Positions 1-10,800 of a stretch of DNA of 64,000 bases are shown piece after piece. The notes beneath the pieces are model-generated. The model was not told where the DNA came from, did no database searches, and was given only the letters and a program-made list of their open reading frames with translations. The first letter of the stretch is position 1. Each line of letters starts with the position of its first letter. The position numbers and the translations under genes were made by a program. The stretch is from Candidatus Uabimicrobium amorphum (GTDB taxonomy: Bacteria > Planctomycetota > Uabimicrobiia > Uabimicrobiales > Uabimicrobiaceae), in the NCBI RefSeq assembly GCF_009002475.1, contig NZ_AP019860.1, positions 6,338,501 through 6,402,500 of the forward strand, given 5' to 3'.

Positions 1-1
1 G

Positions 2-211
2 TTCTATATGGCACAAAGCCATATTGATGAATTAGAAAATCTGCAATACTTAGGAGCTTCTGTTTTGAGGGCAAACTTAATCAAAATTTACGATAGGGGA
101 AAACGCATGGATTTCTATCTAAAATTAGGAAAAATGTTGCTTATTTTACAAGTCCTTTTTTTATTGACCCTTCCCTTTATTGCATTTCTCCATTTTTGTG
201 GCTTAATTTAG
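2..211 (+). CDS. C-terminal fragment of a membrane protein, probably a kinase tail
   Basis: The reading frame is open from the first bases of the window, so the ATG at 8 is probably internal and the true start lies upstream. About 70 residues remain: a short helical stretch, then a hydrophobic segment (roughly residues 42-65, rich in L, I and F) that should be a C-terminal membrane helix. The helical part (LENLQYLGASVLRANLIKIY) lines up by eye with the last helix before the membrane segment of the kinase that follows (LKILKNYGSSELSVFKLQ). This may therefore be the end of a paralogous kinase-TPR-membrane protein. That assignment is inference from a short fragment; nothing catalytic is visible here. 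Confidence 0.55.
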   Translation, partial: FYMAQSHIDELENLQYLGASVLRANLIKIYDRGKRMDFYLKLGKMLLILQVLFLLTLPFIAFLHFCGLI

Positions 212-277
212 TTGATGAAGAGAAATGTCGTGGTAAACAACAAGGTTTCGTATGTATAATTTAGAAATGGGAATAAG

Positions 278-1948
278 ATGAACGATTTTAGATCTCAGTG
301 GGAAAAAATTTTACAGGAAGTGAAAAACTATTCGGTACGTGATACATACAAATCCAAAAAAATAACATTCTCAGGTGACATAACTATCTTTTCCGAAAAA
401 AAATCACAAACATTTTCCCACGACAAAACCATAGACTCCAAAAACAATTGTGTCCAGCAAACATTTTCAGGAAATGTTACCCTGCAGGATAATAAAGGTG
501 GTGAAACTTTTTCTGAGAGTAGAACTGTTGCTACAAAAAATAAATTAGGTGCGGTAGAGTTTGATGATAGTTCAACCTCTAAAGATAAGAATTCCAAGAT
601 TGAATTACACCAAGATTACAAAAATTATAAGGAAATCAATCGTGGTGGTATGGGAATTATATATAAGGCGCAACAGGTAAAACTAAAAAGGGAAGTTGTT
701 ATAAAAAAAATACTACCGGGGGTGGCTAAAAATAAATTTATTGCCGAATCTCTTGTAACAGCTTACTTGGACCACCCGAATATTGTGCCAGTGCACGAAA
801 TAGATGAAAATTCTGACGGCGAACTTCTCCTAGCAATGAAACTTGTCAACGGAATTTCGTGGAAAAATCTTCTATATCCAAAAACCGAAGAACAACAAGC
901 GAAAGCACGAGAATATAATCTACGAAAGCACTTAGAAATTTTGCTCAAAGTGTGCGATGCGATAAGCTATGCACATAGTAAAGGGGTAATTCACTGTGAT
1001 CTCAAGCCAGAAAATATCATGATTGGAGACTTTGGTGAGGTATTGGTGGTGGATTGGGGAATCGCTGTTGAGATTAACAAAAATTATGGTGAACAACGCA
1101 CTTTTCATAAAAAAGACATTACAACGCCTATGGGAACTCCTTGCTATATGCCACCAGAGCTTGCAGAAGGAAGAGGCCAAGATATATCATATGGTACCGA
1201 TGTTTATCTTTTGGGAGGTATCTTGTTCGAAATTTTACATCGCAGGCCACCACACACTGGTAAGAGTCTGTGGCTGGTTCTACTTGCTGCAAAAGAAAGT
1301 AAGCCACCCGTTTTTCATCCCAAAATATCTGTTCAACTTCAACAAACGTGTAAAAAGTCATTAGCAAAAAATATAGTAGAGCGTTATCAAAGTATCAGCG
1401 AATTTAAACAGGCGATAGAAAACTACTTAGAGCACCAAGAAAGTACAACCCTAGCCAACAAAGCGACTGATTTATACAATAAAGCAACAATCTTTCTCTT
1501 AGAGCAAAAAGCTCTACCTAAACAGAAAAGAACAATTTTTTCAAAAATTTTTGATAAGACGCCTGCCTCATCATTACCTGTTGCTTACTTGTACACAACT
1601 TTTATGAAGGCTATCGCTCTTTATGAAAGAGCGATAGAACTAAAACCAAACAACACTAAAGCCCAACAAAATAAAATCCGTTGTCATGAAAAAATTGTAA
1701 CGCTTGCTTTGATTTCAAAAGAGATAAATATAGCGAAAGAGCATCTTAAAATACTCAAAAATTATGGTAGCTCTGAGTTGTCTGTTTTCAAGTTGCAAAT
1801 GGAAAAAGTATACTGGCAAAAAAAAGTAAAAAATTTAGTCGTATTTTGGATATGGTTTAATACCTCATTTGTTTGTTTGGTTATTGTGGGAGTTTTAATT
1901 TTATTGCCTATTGTAATGTTGTTAGATTTTCTGTTTGGTATATCCTGA
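278..1948 (+). CDS. Membrane-anchored Hanks-type serine/threonine protein kinase with TFS-repeat N-terminus
   Basis: A 556-residue Ser/Thr kinase that should phosphorylate proteins from the cytoplasmic face. Residues 1-110 are low-complexity and carry four copies of TFSxxxT (starting at residues 30, 45, 62 and 77). The kinase domain spans about 115-385: glycine loop GGMGIIYKA from 123, ATP-binding lysine K143 in VIKK, catalytic HCDLKPEN with D241, DWG at 259-261 and the activation-segment GTPCYMPPE. Essential residues are all present, so activity is expected. DWG for DFG is common in bacterial kinases of this group. A TPR-like segment follows (about 440-510), then a C-terminal membrane helix (about 522-550). 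The start is an ATG preceded by a weak purine-rich stretch. The substrate is unknown; the caspase-like gene downstream is on the same strand but 256 bp away. Confidence 0.93.
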   Translation: MNDFRSQWEKILQEVKNYSVRDTYKSKKITFSGDITIFSEKKSQTFSHDKTIDSKNNCVQQTFSGNVTLQDNKGGETFSESRTVATKNKLGAVEFDDSSTSKDKNSKIELHQDYKNYKEINRGGMGIIYKAQQVKLKREVVIKKILPGVAKNKFIAESLVTAYLDHPNIVPVHEIDENSDGELLLAMKLVNGISWKNLLYPKTEEQQAKAREYNLRKHLEILLKVCDAISYAHSKGVIHCDLKPENIMIGDFGEVLVVDWGIAVEINKNYGEQRTFHKKDITTPMGTPCYMPPELAEGRGQDISYGTDVYLLGGILFEILHRRPPHTGKSLWLVLLAAKESKPPVFHPKISVQLQQTCKKSLAKNIVERYQSISEFKQAIENYLEHQESTTLANKATDLYNKATIFLLEQKALPKQKRTIFSKIFDKTPASSLPVAYLYTTFMKAIALYERAIELKPNNTKAQQNKIRCHEKIVTLALISKEINIAKEHLKILKNYGSSELSVFKLQMEKVYWQKKVKNLVVFWIWFNTSFVCLVIVGVLILLPIVMLLDFLFGIS

Positions 1949-2008
1949 AATAGATCAAAGTGGTGTAGGAACTCTTTGGCCTCGCTTAAAATTCACTAAG
2001 TATAATAG

Positions 2009-2158
2009 GACCTTTATCCATTTAGTAAAGATCATGGAGAAAAACTAGTCGCTACTGTAAATGAATACAACAAGTTGATGGATATTTTGTTTCTAGAAAG
2101 GAGATACGAGATTTTAGAAGGCATCGTACTCATACTGAACACATACGCGTTCGAGTAA
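2009..2158 (+). pseudogene. Possible Phd/YefM-type antitoxin remnant
   Basis: In this frame, which has no start codon, the translation reads about 49 residues to a TAA and contains PFSKDHGEKLVATVNEYNKL. That resembles the Phd/YefM antitoxin core (P-I-T-K-H-G-x-x-V-A-V-x-V-x-x-x-E-Y-x-x-L), with a residue apparently lost before EYNKL. The DNA-binding N-terminus is missing and stop codons lie just upstream at 2006-2008, so it would be a decayed fragment. The match is short and made by eye. Confidence 0.3.
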
Positions 2159-2204
2159 CGATATCTCCCAAGCTTGTAAAAGTTTGTATCCTCGTCACAA
2201 ATTG

Positions 2205-5200
2205 ATGAAAAGTAAACATCTATTGTATCCTATTCTGTATTGTGCGATCTGTTCTCTAGTGATTGCGCAATCAATGACTTCTGAATTTCGTCAACAAATA
2301 GATGAGATTGTTACGCAACTAAAATCTTCAGATGTAAACCAGCATCTTATCGCGTTTACCGCGCTGAAAAACATGAAGAGCGAAGCTGTTATTCTTCGAC
2401 GGCAATTGTTAAAGCTTGTAAAAGAGGGACAAGCCAAAAATGCCATTAAGTATGCGATAGATATTATAGACAGCTCGTTAACTCCAAAGCAAAAGCGTAT
2501 AAAATCGCATAGATCTATTGTGATACGTAAGCGTAATTTAGGTGGTCTAAATATCCTTGGTCATAGTCGCGATTTTTCTAACGGCTTTAAATATAACAAA
2601 TGCCATGCTTTAGTGATTGGAATCAATCAATATGACCGTTTTTCCGATCTTAGTGGTCCTAATTTTGATGCTGCAGAGGTTGCTGGAGTATTGACATCGC
2701 GCTATCATTTTCAAAATGTTGTGTTGTTAGTGGATGAACGACCAAGTGTTCTTCAGAGAAAAGTTAAATGGCACATTCGGCCAAAGATCACACAGCAAAC
2801 AATCAAAAACGAATTACAGCAACTTGCACAAAAAGTGCAACCAGGAGATGCTTTATTTTTTTACTATGCGGGACACGGAATACCTGGTTACTTGGTAACA
2901 GCGGATAGTAGCAGTGATATTGCCCAAAAACCTAACTTAGAAACAATGATCTCCCTAACGGAAGTGGCAAAACAATTAGAATCAATGAATGCGCGCCATA
3001 CACTTATGGTGCTAGACTGTTGTTTTAGCGGTTCGATACTTGAAGCGAAATACCGTCCCCACTTTTCGCATTTAACAACAAGTTCTTTTTTTTCTCCCGG
3101 AGGGAATAATTTACGTCGCATTTTTGAGAGACGTGTTTTTCAAGTGATTACAGCTGGGGCTGGAGACGAAGCTGTTGCCGATAAATTAAATGAAACGTCC
3201 ACTATTTACGCGCAACAATTTAAGGATACTCGTGGACATTCACCATTTACCGCGATTCTGTTACAAGCATTGCAAGGGGTGGTCGGTCGCGCTGACGGTA
3301 CTATTTTGACATCGCAACTTGGTTATTACATGACAGATACTTTGGTAAATGATGAACGCATAGGAGCTTCACAAGCTCCTCGTTATGGCACTTTATATGG
3401 CAATGGTGATTTTATGTTTTTCCCCAAAAACAAAGTGCTAAATCCCAAATTTATCGAGCCATTGTACCTGGAAGAAGAAAGCTACGATGAATTCAAGCAA
3501 TCGGCATGTGCGGCATTGCAAAAATTTATTCTGCAACAGCCCTCTACAGATCGCATTGCCTTAACCCAAAGTGCGATTCCGCATATGTCAAGGTTATTGG
3601 TGGAAAAAGGGCACTTAGCGCGTTATGGCGCCGTGACTTTTTTGGAAGAAATGGCACGGAGATATCGTAATAACATAGACGAATTTCGTGACGTTATCTC
3701 ACCATTAATCACTCTTTTTCGACAACAGTCGGATGAAACTTTGACACGACAAATCGTGCATTGTTTGGGATTACTTTCGCGACATAGCAAACCGCAAGCC
3801 GTAGAAATTGTTCGTAGATATAGTGAACTGCAACAACAAAAATGGGATAATGTGACTTCTGGTAAACATTTTCCTCTGGCAGTACAACAACAAATCGAAA
3901 AAATAACAAAGCTTCGCCTAGTAAAGACGGATATCAAGAAACGCATGGACTATTGGTATCAGCGCTGTAAGTACTATCTATGGCTGAATGACCATGGCTT
4001 GGCGTTGGTTAAGGCTCATGAAGCAAAAATGACCGCGCGCCACAACAAAGGTAGGACATTACTAGAAAAAGCGAAAAGACACTTGCGCGAGAAAAACTTT
4101 TTTGCGGCAAAGATGTTAGCTGCACGTGCCATTGGCTTTAACGAATGCGGACCAGAATTACCTGCATTTCCGCCCTTACTCCGTAGAGATAGTGATGAAT
4201 GGCAGCAGGCACGTTTGTTGCTTATGTCTGGTCCAGATTTTCGCATGCTATGGCGTAGTCCACTGCCAATCAAAAGTGATTATATCGCGGTCAGCCACAA
4301 TAAAAAATGGTTAGCTGCCGTTTCGCGAACCGTTCGTATATGGGATGTCGACTCTGGAACCATGACTAGAAGCATTGGTGCTTCTTCTGATCGCATACGC
4401 AAGTGTTATTGGAGTTCAGACGATCGTTTACTCATTACTTTGGCCCTAGATCACCTGCAATGTTGGCGAGTGAAGGATGGTGCTTTACTGTGGAGTAAGT
4501 CAACAAAAAACGCCTCTCGCGTAGCTCTTCATTCTAATTGTATTGCATCTGTGGGTTATGATAAAAATATTTACTTATGGAATATAAAAACGGGCCAACA
4601 AATCAAAAAAATATCGAATCCTGTAACGGTTTTCGATCTACATTTCGATGATCGTGGGCAGCATTTATTTTGTGCCAGCCAACGCAATGGCGTTTTGCGT
4701 TATAATATTGCAAACGAAAAACTACAAATATGGAATATTGGCCGATACTCAGTTACTGATATAGATGTTTACAAGCAAAGGCTTGTGGCTGCACGTGGTT
4801 TTACTTTGCAACTGTGGCATACACATCGTAAAAGTAAAGTCATTTTTCATGAAAACAAAGTTGCCATTGAACGCGTAGCGTTTTGCAATAACGGACGTTA
4901 CATTGCGTATGCTGACAAGGACTATTGTGTCTACCTGTGGGACACTGTTGTGAAGAAAAGCTGGTTATTGACAAAAATGAAACGCGCCGTTACTAGTTTA
5001 AATTTTTGTCGCAACAAGCTGGTTATTGGCGCGTATGGTTATTTTGAAATATGGAACTATCTGCAAAAAGAGTTATTGTCTGGGCGTAAAGGTCATCAGA
5101 AAGTCGTAGAAGATGTCATATTTTCTCCCGATGGATCATTCGTTGCTTCATGTAGTGAAGATAGTGTGAAGCTCTGGGACGTGAGTAGTGGCAGACAACA

Positions 5201-7634
5201 AAACTCGTTTGCAAATGGAGCGGAAAGAGTTGTATTTCATCCCCAAAAAAATATATTATTAATATCTCGTAGTGATTATTCAATGACCAGTGGTAAATAT
5301 GATGTTTATATTGAAACTTGGAACTTATCTACAGGAAAGAAAACACAAATCTGGAAAGAAACAGCAAAGTACTCCACAAGCGCAGTTTGCTATAGTCCTG
5401 ATGGAAATTTTATCGCGGCTAGCATAAATGACTCTGTCAAAATATGGCATCGTGGTCAATTATACGGTCTTTTGAAAAAGGACAACATCATACGTGACAT
5501 AAGTTTTGATCCATCAGGAACGTTACTTGCTTATTGTTGTCAAGATGCTTTGGTAACTTTATGGGATGTGAAGAAAAAAAAGCACTACAGAACTTTCAAG
5601 CACTATAATGCTTTAAATTGTGTTGCATTTCATCCATTAAGTAACAAACTGGTTGTTGGTAGCGATGACGGTCGCATTTTGATTTGGGATATAAAAACGA
5701 GTCGCCAGATAAAAGTATTTGATGCACACCGTAGTTCGCAAGACAAGAAACAAATCGTAAACGATATCGTTTTTACTCCTAACGGAAAGATACTTGCTTC
5801 ATGTGGGGGAGACGGTACTATTCGTTTATGGAATACGAACAATTGGCAAACCATTGCCATTATCCAAGGTAACGAAACCGATTTTAATAGAGCCATATTC
5901 AGTATTGACTTTAGCCCTGATGGAAAAACTCTAGCAAGTGGCGATAGTGGTTTTGCGGTAAAACTATGGGATGTCTCTTTAAACAATGTATTATACTCCA
6001 TATCAGGTTCACATGGAGTAAAGTTTAGCCCTGATGGTAAAACAATTGCGAGTTCTACTTACGAGGGGGTTGGTTTGTGGGACAGCGGTAGTAGCCGTTA
6101 CCTGACAAAGCTTGATACGCCATGGGAGGGTTTTTTTGATATATCTTTTACAGGGGAAGATCAGCTGGCGATTGCCAATCGCAATGATGATATAGAGCTG
6201 TGGGATATTTCTACCCGCTCGCGAATAGGCATATTGGAAAACAACCACGTAGTAAGACACATGACGGTGAGTCCCGATAAGCAACTTTGTGCTTCTGTCG
6301 ACGATCGTTATGTTGTGAATGTATGGAATCTAAAATCGCAAAAGCTAGTGAGCACTTTTCAAGAAAAATATGCCTCTTATGTCAGTTTGAACAATAATAT
6401 GATTGCGATCACCAGTAGTTCAAGGGTGCAAATTTGGAAAATTAAACCTCGAAAGTTACTGACGGTTTTAAAAAGTTATTCAGGTTGTACTGCCTTTCAT
6501 CCTAAGCTTTCTATTCTAGCCGTTGCCCAAAAACATAATATTCGCCTTTGGGATTTCAAGCACAACAAAACGGTCGGTCTACTCTCCGGACACAAAAACT
6601 ACATAAATCATTTGCAGTTTAGCGATGATGGAGCCTTACTTGCCTCGGCGAGTCGCGATAATACTGTAAAGATTTGGAATGTAGAAAAACAACATGAAGT
6701 GAAAACTTTGCATGCTCATTCGACTTCCGTAGACGAAATCGATTTTATTAGTCATCATCGTCTTGCTTCGGCAACGATGAATAAGGTCAACATTTTTAGT
6801 TTTTCTCATCACCCTCCACAATATTCTCAGTACTTAAAGCATCGTTTATGTAAGTTTATAGGTGACGATATACATTTTGATTTTTCCCCTAATCTATACA
6901 ATTCATACTCGTGTCCGATCATATCACCAAAACGCAATACTCATCTTTTCGCCCTAACGCAAAAAATGTCTCAAAAAAGTTTACTGCTGCGCTGCTTGTG
7001 GGGAGAGAATTTAGCTGCGGCGGATCATACGATGAACAAACATTCTATAATAGATAAGAACATACGAGCTTTTTTTGTGGAAAAAGCCATGGGATATGGT
7101 AATCAGTTAACCATGAAACTCAATCTACCTTTAGCGAGACAATATTTCAATTATATACGTAGCAATCTCTCATACGTAGCTGCTGAAGCACTGGTTAATT
7201 ATGAGATGGCCATTGCACTGTTTAGCATCGCTGATAGTGATTTTCAAATGGCATTAACGTATCTAAATCGAGTAATAAAACGTCTGCCACCAAATGCCGA
7301 ATTTGTGCCATATCTTAAACTCCATGCCATTGCAGCAGCAATGAGAATAAATCAAAAACCATCATCGGATTTTTTTAAGGTGGATAAGAATGCGCAAGAC
7401 TTAGGTAGTAGGCTAATTTTGTACTATCAAAAGAAAATTTCTTTAGCAAAGATCCAGACACAGGCAGAAGAGGAAGATAATCTTGGAATGTTTTATTACT
7501 ATATTGGTTTGTACTATCTAATCAACAACGACAGCGAAAAAGCAAAAGGGTATTTTCGCAAGTGTATAAATATTTGTGAGGTAGAAACATATACAATGTT
7601 GGCGACCGTGGAAATGGAAAAACTACAGCGATAG
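2205..7634 (+). CDS. Exported caspase-like (C14) protease with HEAT-like helices and WD40 propellers (class A)
   Basis: About 1809 residues. I chose the ATG at 2205 because the signal peptide (MKSKHLLYPILYCAICSLVIAQ) begins there; a TTG at 2184 would only add seven polar residues. Order: signal peptide 1-22, short HEAT-like helices to about 90, C14 domain about 130-410, a second helical region about 430-590, a helical linker (residues about 610-680), WD40 repeats about 690-1530, and a TPR-like tail from about 1600. The catalytic dyad is H224 in YAGHG and C273 in LDCCFSGS. Many blades end in the typical W-D or W-N. The enzyme should cleave peptide bonds through a cysteine nucleophile, outside the cytoplasm. 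Its substrate is unknown. A strong hairpin follows the stop codon. Confidence 0.93.
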   Translation: MKSKHLLYPILYCAICSLVIAQSMTSEFRQQIDEIVTQLKSSDVNQHLIAFTALKNMKSEAVILRRQLLKLVKEGQAKNAIKYAIDIIDSSLTPKQKRIKSHRSIVIRKRNLGGLNILGHSRDFSNGFKYNKCHALVIGINQYDRFSDLSGPNFDAAEVAGVLTSRYHFQNVVLLVDERPSVLQRKVKWHIRPKITQQTIKNELQQLAQKVQPGDALFFYYAGHGIPGYLVTADSSSDIAQKPNLETMISLTEVAKQLESMNARHTLMVLDCCFSGSILEAKYRPHFSHLTTSSFFSPGGNNLRRIFERRVFQVITAGAGDEAVADKLNETSTIYAQQFKDTRGHSPFTAILLQALQGVVGRADGTILTSQLGYYMTDTLVNDERIGASQAPRYGTLYGNGDFMFFPKNKVLNPKFIEPLYLEEESYDEFKQSACAALQKFILQQPSTDRIALTQSAIPHMSRLLVEKGHLARYGAVTFLEEMARRYRNNIDEFRDVISPLITLFRQQSDETLTRQIVHCLGLLSRHSKPQAVEIVRRYSELQQQKWDNVTSGKHFPLAVQQQIEKITKLRLVKTDIKKRMDYWYQRCKYYLWLNDHGLALVKAHEAKMTARHNKGRTLLEKAKRHLREKNFFAAKMLAARAIGFNECGPELPAFPPLLRRDSDEWQQARLLLMSGPDFRMLWRSPLPIKSDYIAVSHNKKWLAAVSRTVRIWDVDSGTMTRSIGASSDRIRKCYWSSDDRLLITLALDHLQCWRVKDGALLWSKSTKNASRVALHSNCIASVGYDKNIYLWNIKTGQQIKKISNPVTVFDLHFDDRGQHLFCASQRNGVLRYNIANEKLQIWNIGRYSVTDIDVYKQRLVAARGFTLQLWHTHRKSKVIFHENKVAIERVAFCNNGRYIAYADKDYCVYLWDTVVKKSWLLTKMKRAVTSLNFCRNKLVIGAYGYFEIWNYLQKELLSGRKGHQKVVEDVIFSPDGSFVASCSEDSVKLWDVSSGRQQNSFANGAERVVFHPQKNILLISRSDYSMTSGKYDVYIETWNLSTGKKTQIWKETAKYSTSAVCYSPDGNFIAASINDSVKIWHRGQLYGLLKKDNIIRDISFDPSGTLLAYCCQDALVTLWDVKKKKHYRTFKHYNALNCVAFHPLSNKLVVGSDDGRILIWDIKTSRQIKVFDAHRSSQDKKQIVNDIVFTPNGKILASCGGDGTIRLWNTNNWQTIAIIQGNETDFNRAIFSIDFSPDGKTLASGDSGFAVKLWDVSLNNVLYSISGSHGVKFSPDGKTIASSTYEGVGLWDSGSSRYLTKLDTPWEGFFDISFTGEDQLAIANRNDDIELWDISTRSRIGILENNHVVRHMTVSPDKQLCASVDDRYVVNVWNLKSQKLVSTFQEKYASYVSLNNNMIAITSSSRVQIWKIKPRKLLTVLKSYSGCTAFHPKLSILAVAQKHNIRLWDFKHNKTVGLLSGHKNYINHLQFSDDGALLASASRDNTVKIWNVEKQHEVKTLHAHSTSVDEIDFISHHRLASATMNKVNIFSFSHHPPQYSQYLKHRLCKFIGDDIHFDFSPNLYNSYSCPIISPKRNTHLFALTQKMSQKSLLLRCLWGENLAAADHTMNKHSIIDKNIRAFFVEKAMGYGNQLTMKLNLPLARQYFNYIRSNLSYVAAEALVNYEMAIALFSIADSDFQMALTYLNRVIKRLPPNAEFVPYLKLHAIAAAMRINQKPSSDFFKVDKNAQDLGSRLILYYQKKISLAKIQTQAEEEDNLGMFYYYIGLYYLINNDSEKAKGYFRKCINICEVETYTMLATVEMEKLQR

Positions 7635-7725
7635 ATTTAGCAAAAGGGATTCGCGTTGCTGCTTACTTTAAATTCTAGGTTTTGATGATGTTGTCATTTT
7701 TATGTAGTAATCGCACGCCTTTTAT

Positions 7726-7766
7726 ATAACAATATCCTTGTCTATTTGATACAAGGATATTGTTAT
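7726..7766. terminator. Bidirectional intrinsic terminator
   Basis: Perfect 16-bp stem (7726-7741 pairing with 7751-7766) with a 9-nt loop, placed between two convergent genes. A TTTT run follows on the plus strand, and the minus-strand side is also AT-rich, so it can serve both transcripts. Confidence 0.85.
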
Positions 7767-7803
7767 TTTGTACTTAAAATGAGCAAATTGTTTTCAACAG
7801 TTA

Positions 7804-10800
7804 TTACGGAGTACAAGACATTTCGAAAACTATGTCGTCGCCTTCGCGATGCCATGAAAAGCTTGTCAATTTTCCGTCCTCAATGTAATCGGGAAAATTA
7901 GGAAATAAAGATTTTTCTATCTTGAATATCTTTATTATGAGCTTTTCCAATTCTTCGTGTACAGGGAATGTCTCTTCTATCCAGTTGGGAAAGTTTGTAA
8001 TATCTTCGATCTTGCACTTGTTCATAACGGCTATAACTTTTTGTTTTGACAAATTTTCATTCTTTAACAAGTGAAAAGATATTTGTGGTTTGCATTTGAC
8101 AGACCCACTACCAAATAAAGTGACTTTTGGTTCCATCTTTACATGAACAAAAGAGTCTTTGAAAACCAATGATTTTGGTTTGAGATTTTCGATTTTTAAA
8201 GAAATACCTATATTTAAAGTTGTCTTATCTGGAATGTTTTTTTTGATGTAACTCTCCAACTCATTGTGAGCTATTCGCAATTGGAGATGAGGAATTTGTA
8301 GTTTAATTTTACCAAGAGTATTCACATCAATATTCATTTTGCGAACTAGAATTTTACCTATTTTTACAGGAAAGGCGAGAGAAGATACCTGAAAACTGAT
8401 ACTACCTCGTATAGAAAAAATAGGTGCTAATTGAATCGATAGTTCATGGCTTTTGATTTGTTTAAAGTCTATTTCTTCACGACCGGATTTTACTGTTATT
8501 TGTTTGAGAGGTCCTTTTAGATAAAGAAACGTATTCCCTTGGTTTTGTGTGATTTGTAGTCGCGTGTTTGCTTCTGGAGCAACGGTGATTTTACCATCCG
8601 TTGTTTCGTACTCTATTTTGGTAAAGCTAAAATCTCCAGTCATGGTGCGCGATTTCAAATTTAATTTCATGTTTGTGGTGTTTAAACCAAAACAACGCAG
8701 AGTATTTCTACCCTTAGTAAAAAGAATACTCGTTAAATTACCACTTATTTTGACCTCTGGGCTAGAGGAACTAAGCAAAGTCTGCAGATCAATTTGTAAA
8801 TTGTTTGACTGTATTTCCATTTTATGACCATGGTTTTCATAGACAAAACGCGAGGTTTGATCTAGTGATACTTTTGGCCACGTTATTTGGGAATTTTGGA
8901 TTTGATCGCTATGAATTACACTTTGTATTTTCGCATTTCCTTTTAGTTGGCTATTTAAAAGTTCGCCATTTTCGAATAACTTCAAAACGCCTATTTTTTT
9001 ATCGCTAAACTCAACTGTTGTTGTTGCGGAAATATTCAATTGTTCAAATACCGCCTTGCGATACTTTCCAATCCATAAACGTCTCTCTCCGAGCTCTATC
9101 TCTTGATATTTTTTTAGCTCGTGTGCAAAGAGATCTTCTAGCAAAAGACGATTACACCAAATTCGCTGAGAACGACTTAATGTGGTTTTTCCCATTAACT
9201 CCTTCGTTTTCTTTCGCAAACTAGCGCAAATATGTTCTCTCATTTCTTCTGTTAGGTTTTCGTTTATTTTATTTAGTACATTCGCTAAATTTGCATCCTT
9301 TAATATTTTATTTAAACTGTGTAGCAAAAATGTTTGTGCCGCTTCCTCTGCCTTTTTTTTGGAATCTTGTGGAATAATTTTGCCTTTGAGTAGGGGAATC
9401 AATAATTTAGCTAGGGCGTCGGCGTCCAATTTTTCTGCGAGTATTTGCGCTGATTTTTTTTCGGCATCGCTTAGGTTTTTTTGCGAAGTCTGCTTGAGCA
9501 AAGCGATTAACAATTTGGCCAATTCATCTGCATCGAGTCTTTGGGCAAGTACTTGTGCTGACAGTTCTTCGAGTTCATTTAAAGTTTGTGTCGGGCGATG
9601 TTGTTCTAATAAAGAATTTATTTTTTTTATCACGACATGAGAACTTTTTAGTTTCTTTAAAAACAGAGGAAAACTTCTAAAGCTATCTTCGTGAAAATGT
9701 AGTTTTTCCCATGTAGGTTCGAGATCGATTTCGTTTTTCGTGAATTTACAGCTAATTTTTTTCAGTGGTAAACTTTGCAATAACGAAACCTTTTCTGACT
9801 TAATTACATTTTTTAGAAACGTCAAAAATTCTTCTCCTGCAAAAGGAGGATGCATTTCAAATTCAACAACATCTGGATTATCAGGTATTCTAACTGTAAA
9901 AGTCTTGTCCTTGGCAACATCCCCCACTTGAAATGGAAAAATAAACCAATCCTTTTTAAGAATGATGCTTTTAGGAACGAGACCTACAGGTTCCACAGGA
10001 TAATTATTGAATGGTATTTCGGAACCCACTAAAACATTATTGATAAAGTTGATGATGAGTTCCTTGGCAATATTCGAAATGTTGGGATTCATTTCCAAAC
10101 TACCAATTTTTATTGGTACATTAAAATTGGTGTCGCTAGAGAGGGCTTTTGTTGCGCGGATGGCTATATAGTTTTGCAAAAACTGCATTCTTGTCGTACC
10201 GCGAAACGGCAAAGTCTGACGGTTGACTTTTGCTCCCAGCAAGAATGTATTAAAGTTGAAGTCATCGAGATAAAGTCCTCCCGTTGCTTCGTACTCAAGA
10301 CTTTGATGATCAATCACGTTTATCTTACACTGCGGATTGAAATATAGGGTACCATGGAAAGATGATTTTACTTGTAATCCTTCGACACTACCCTTTTTCG
10401 CAATCGGAAAACGAAAAGGAACTTTATTGATTAAATCTTCGACAAAACTCTTATGAACGACTAAAGCAGCATTGGCTTCCGAAATCTCCTCAACTTCAAG
10501 CTCTTCTTCTTCCATGGTGGTGTAGATCGTGAAACCTGTTTGTAAAGGCAGTTCTCGCGATATATGATAGAAGTCTTTTCCATCTGCTTGCAGATGTACA
10601 TCGAGTTTACATGGTGTAATAAAATCGGTAAATTTATATGCTTTTAGTCTTTTGGCTGGTTTGTTAATGATGAGTAGATTTTCGCCGCGCAATATTTCTG
10701 ATAAAGTATACTCATATTCGTATTTTGGTTGCGTTTCGCCGTTTTCTTTTAGGGTTATATCGATTTCTTTCGGTTGTAGTTTTTTTCCATTTAGGGAAAT

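Noticed and set aside
1052..1060. DWG instead of DFG in the kinases, suggesting pseudokinases
   Set aside because: The ATP lysine, HCDLKP catalytic loop and the metal-binding Asp of DWG are all present; DWG is a frequent variant in bacterial kinases.
2184..2204. TTG at 2184 as the start of the first caspase-like gene
   Set aside because: It adds seven polar residues before an otherwise typical signal peptide and has no ribosome site; the ATG at 2205 fits better.
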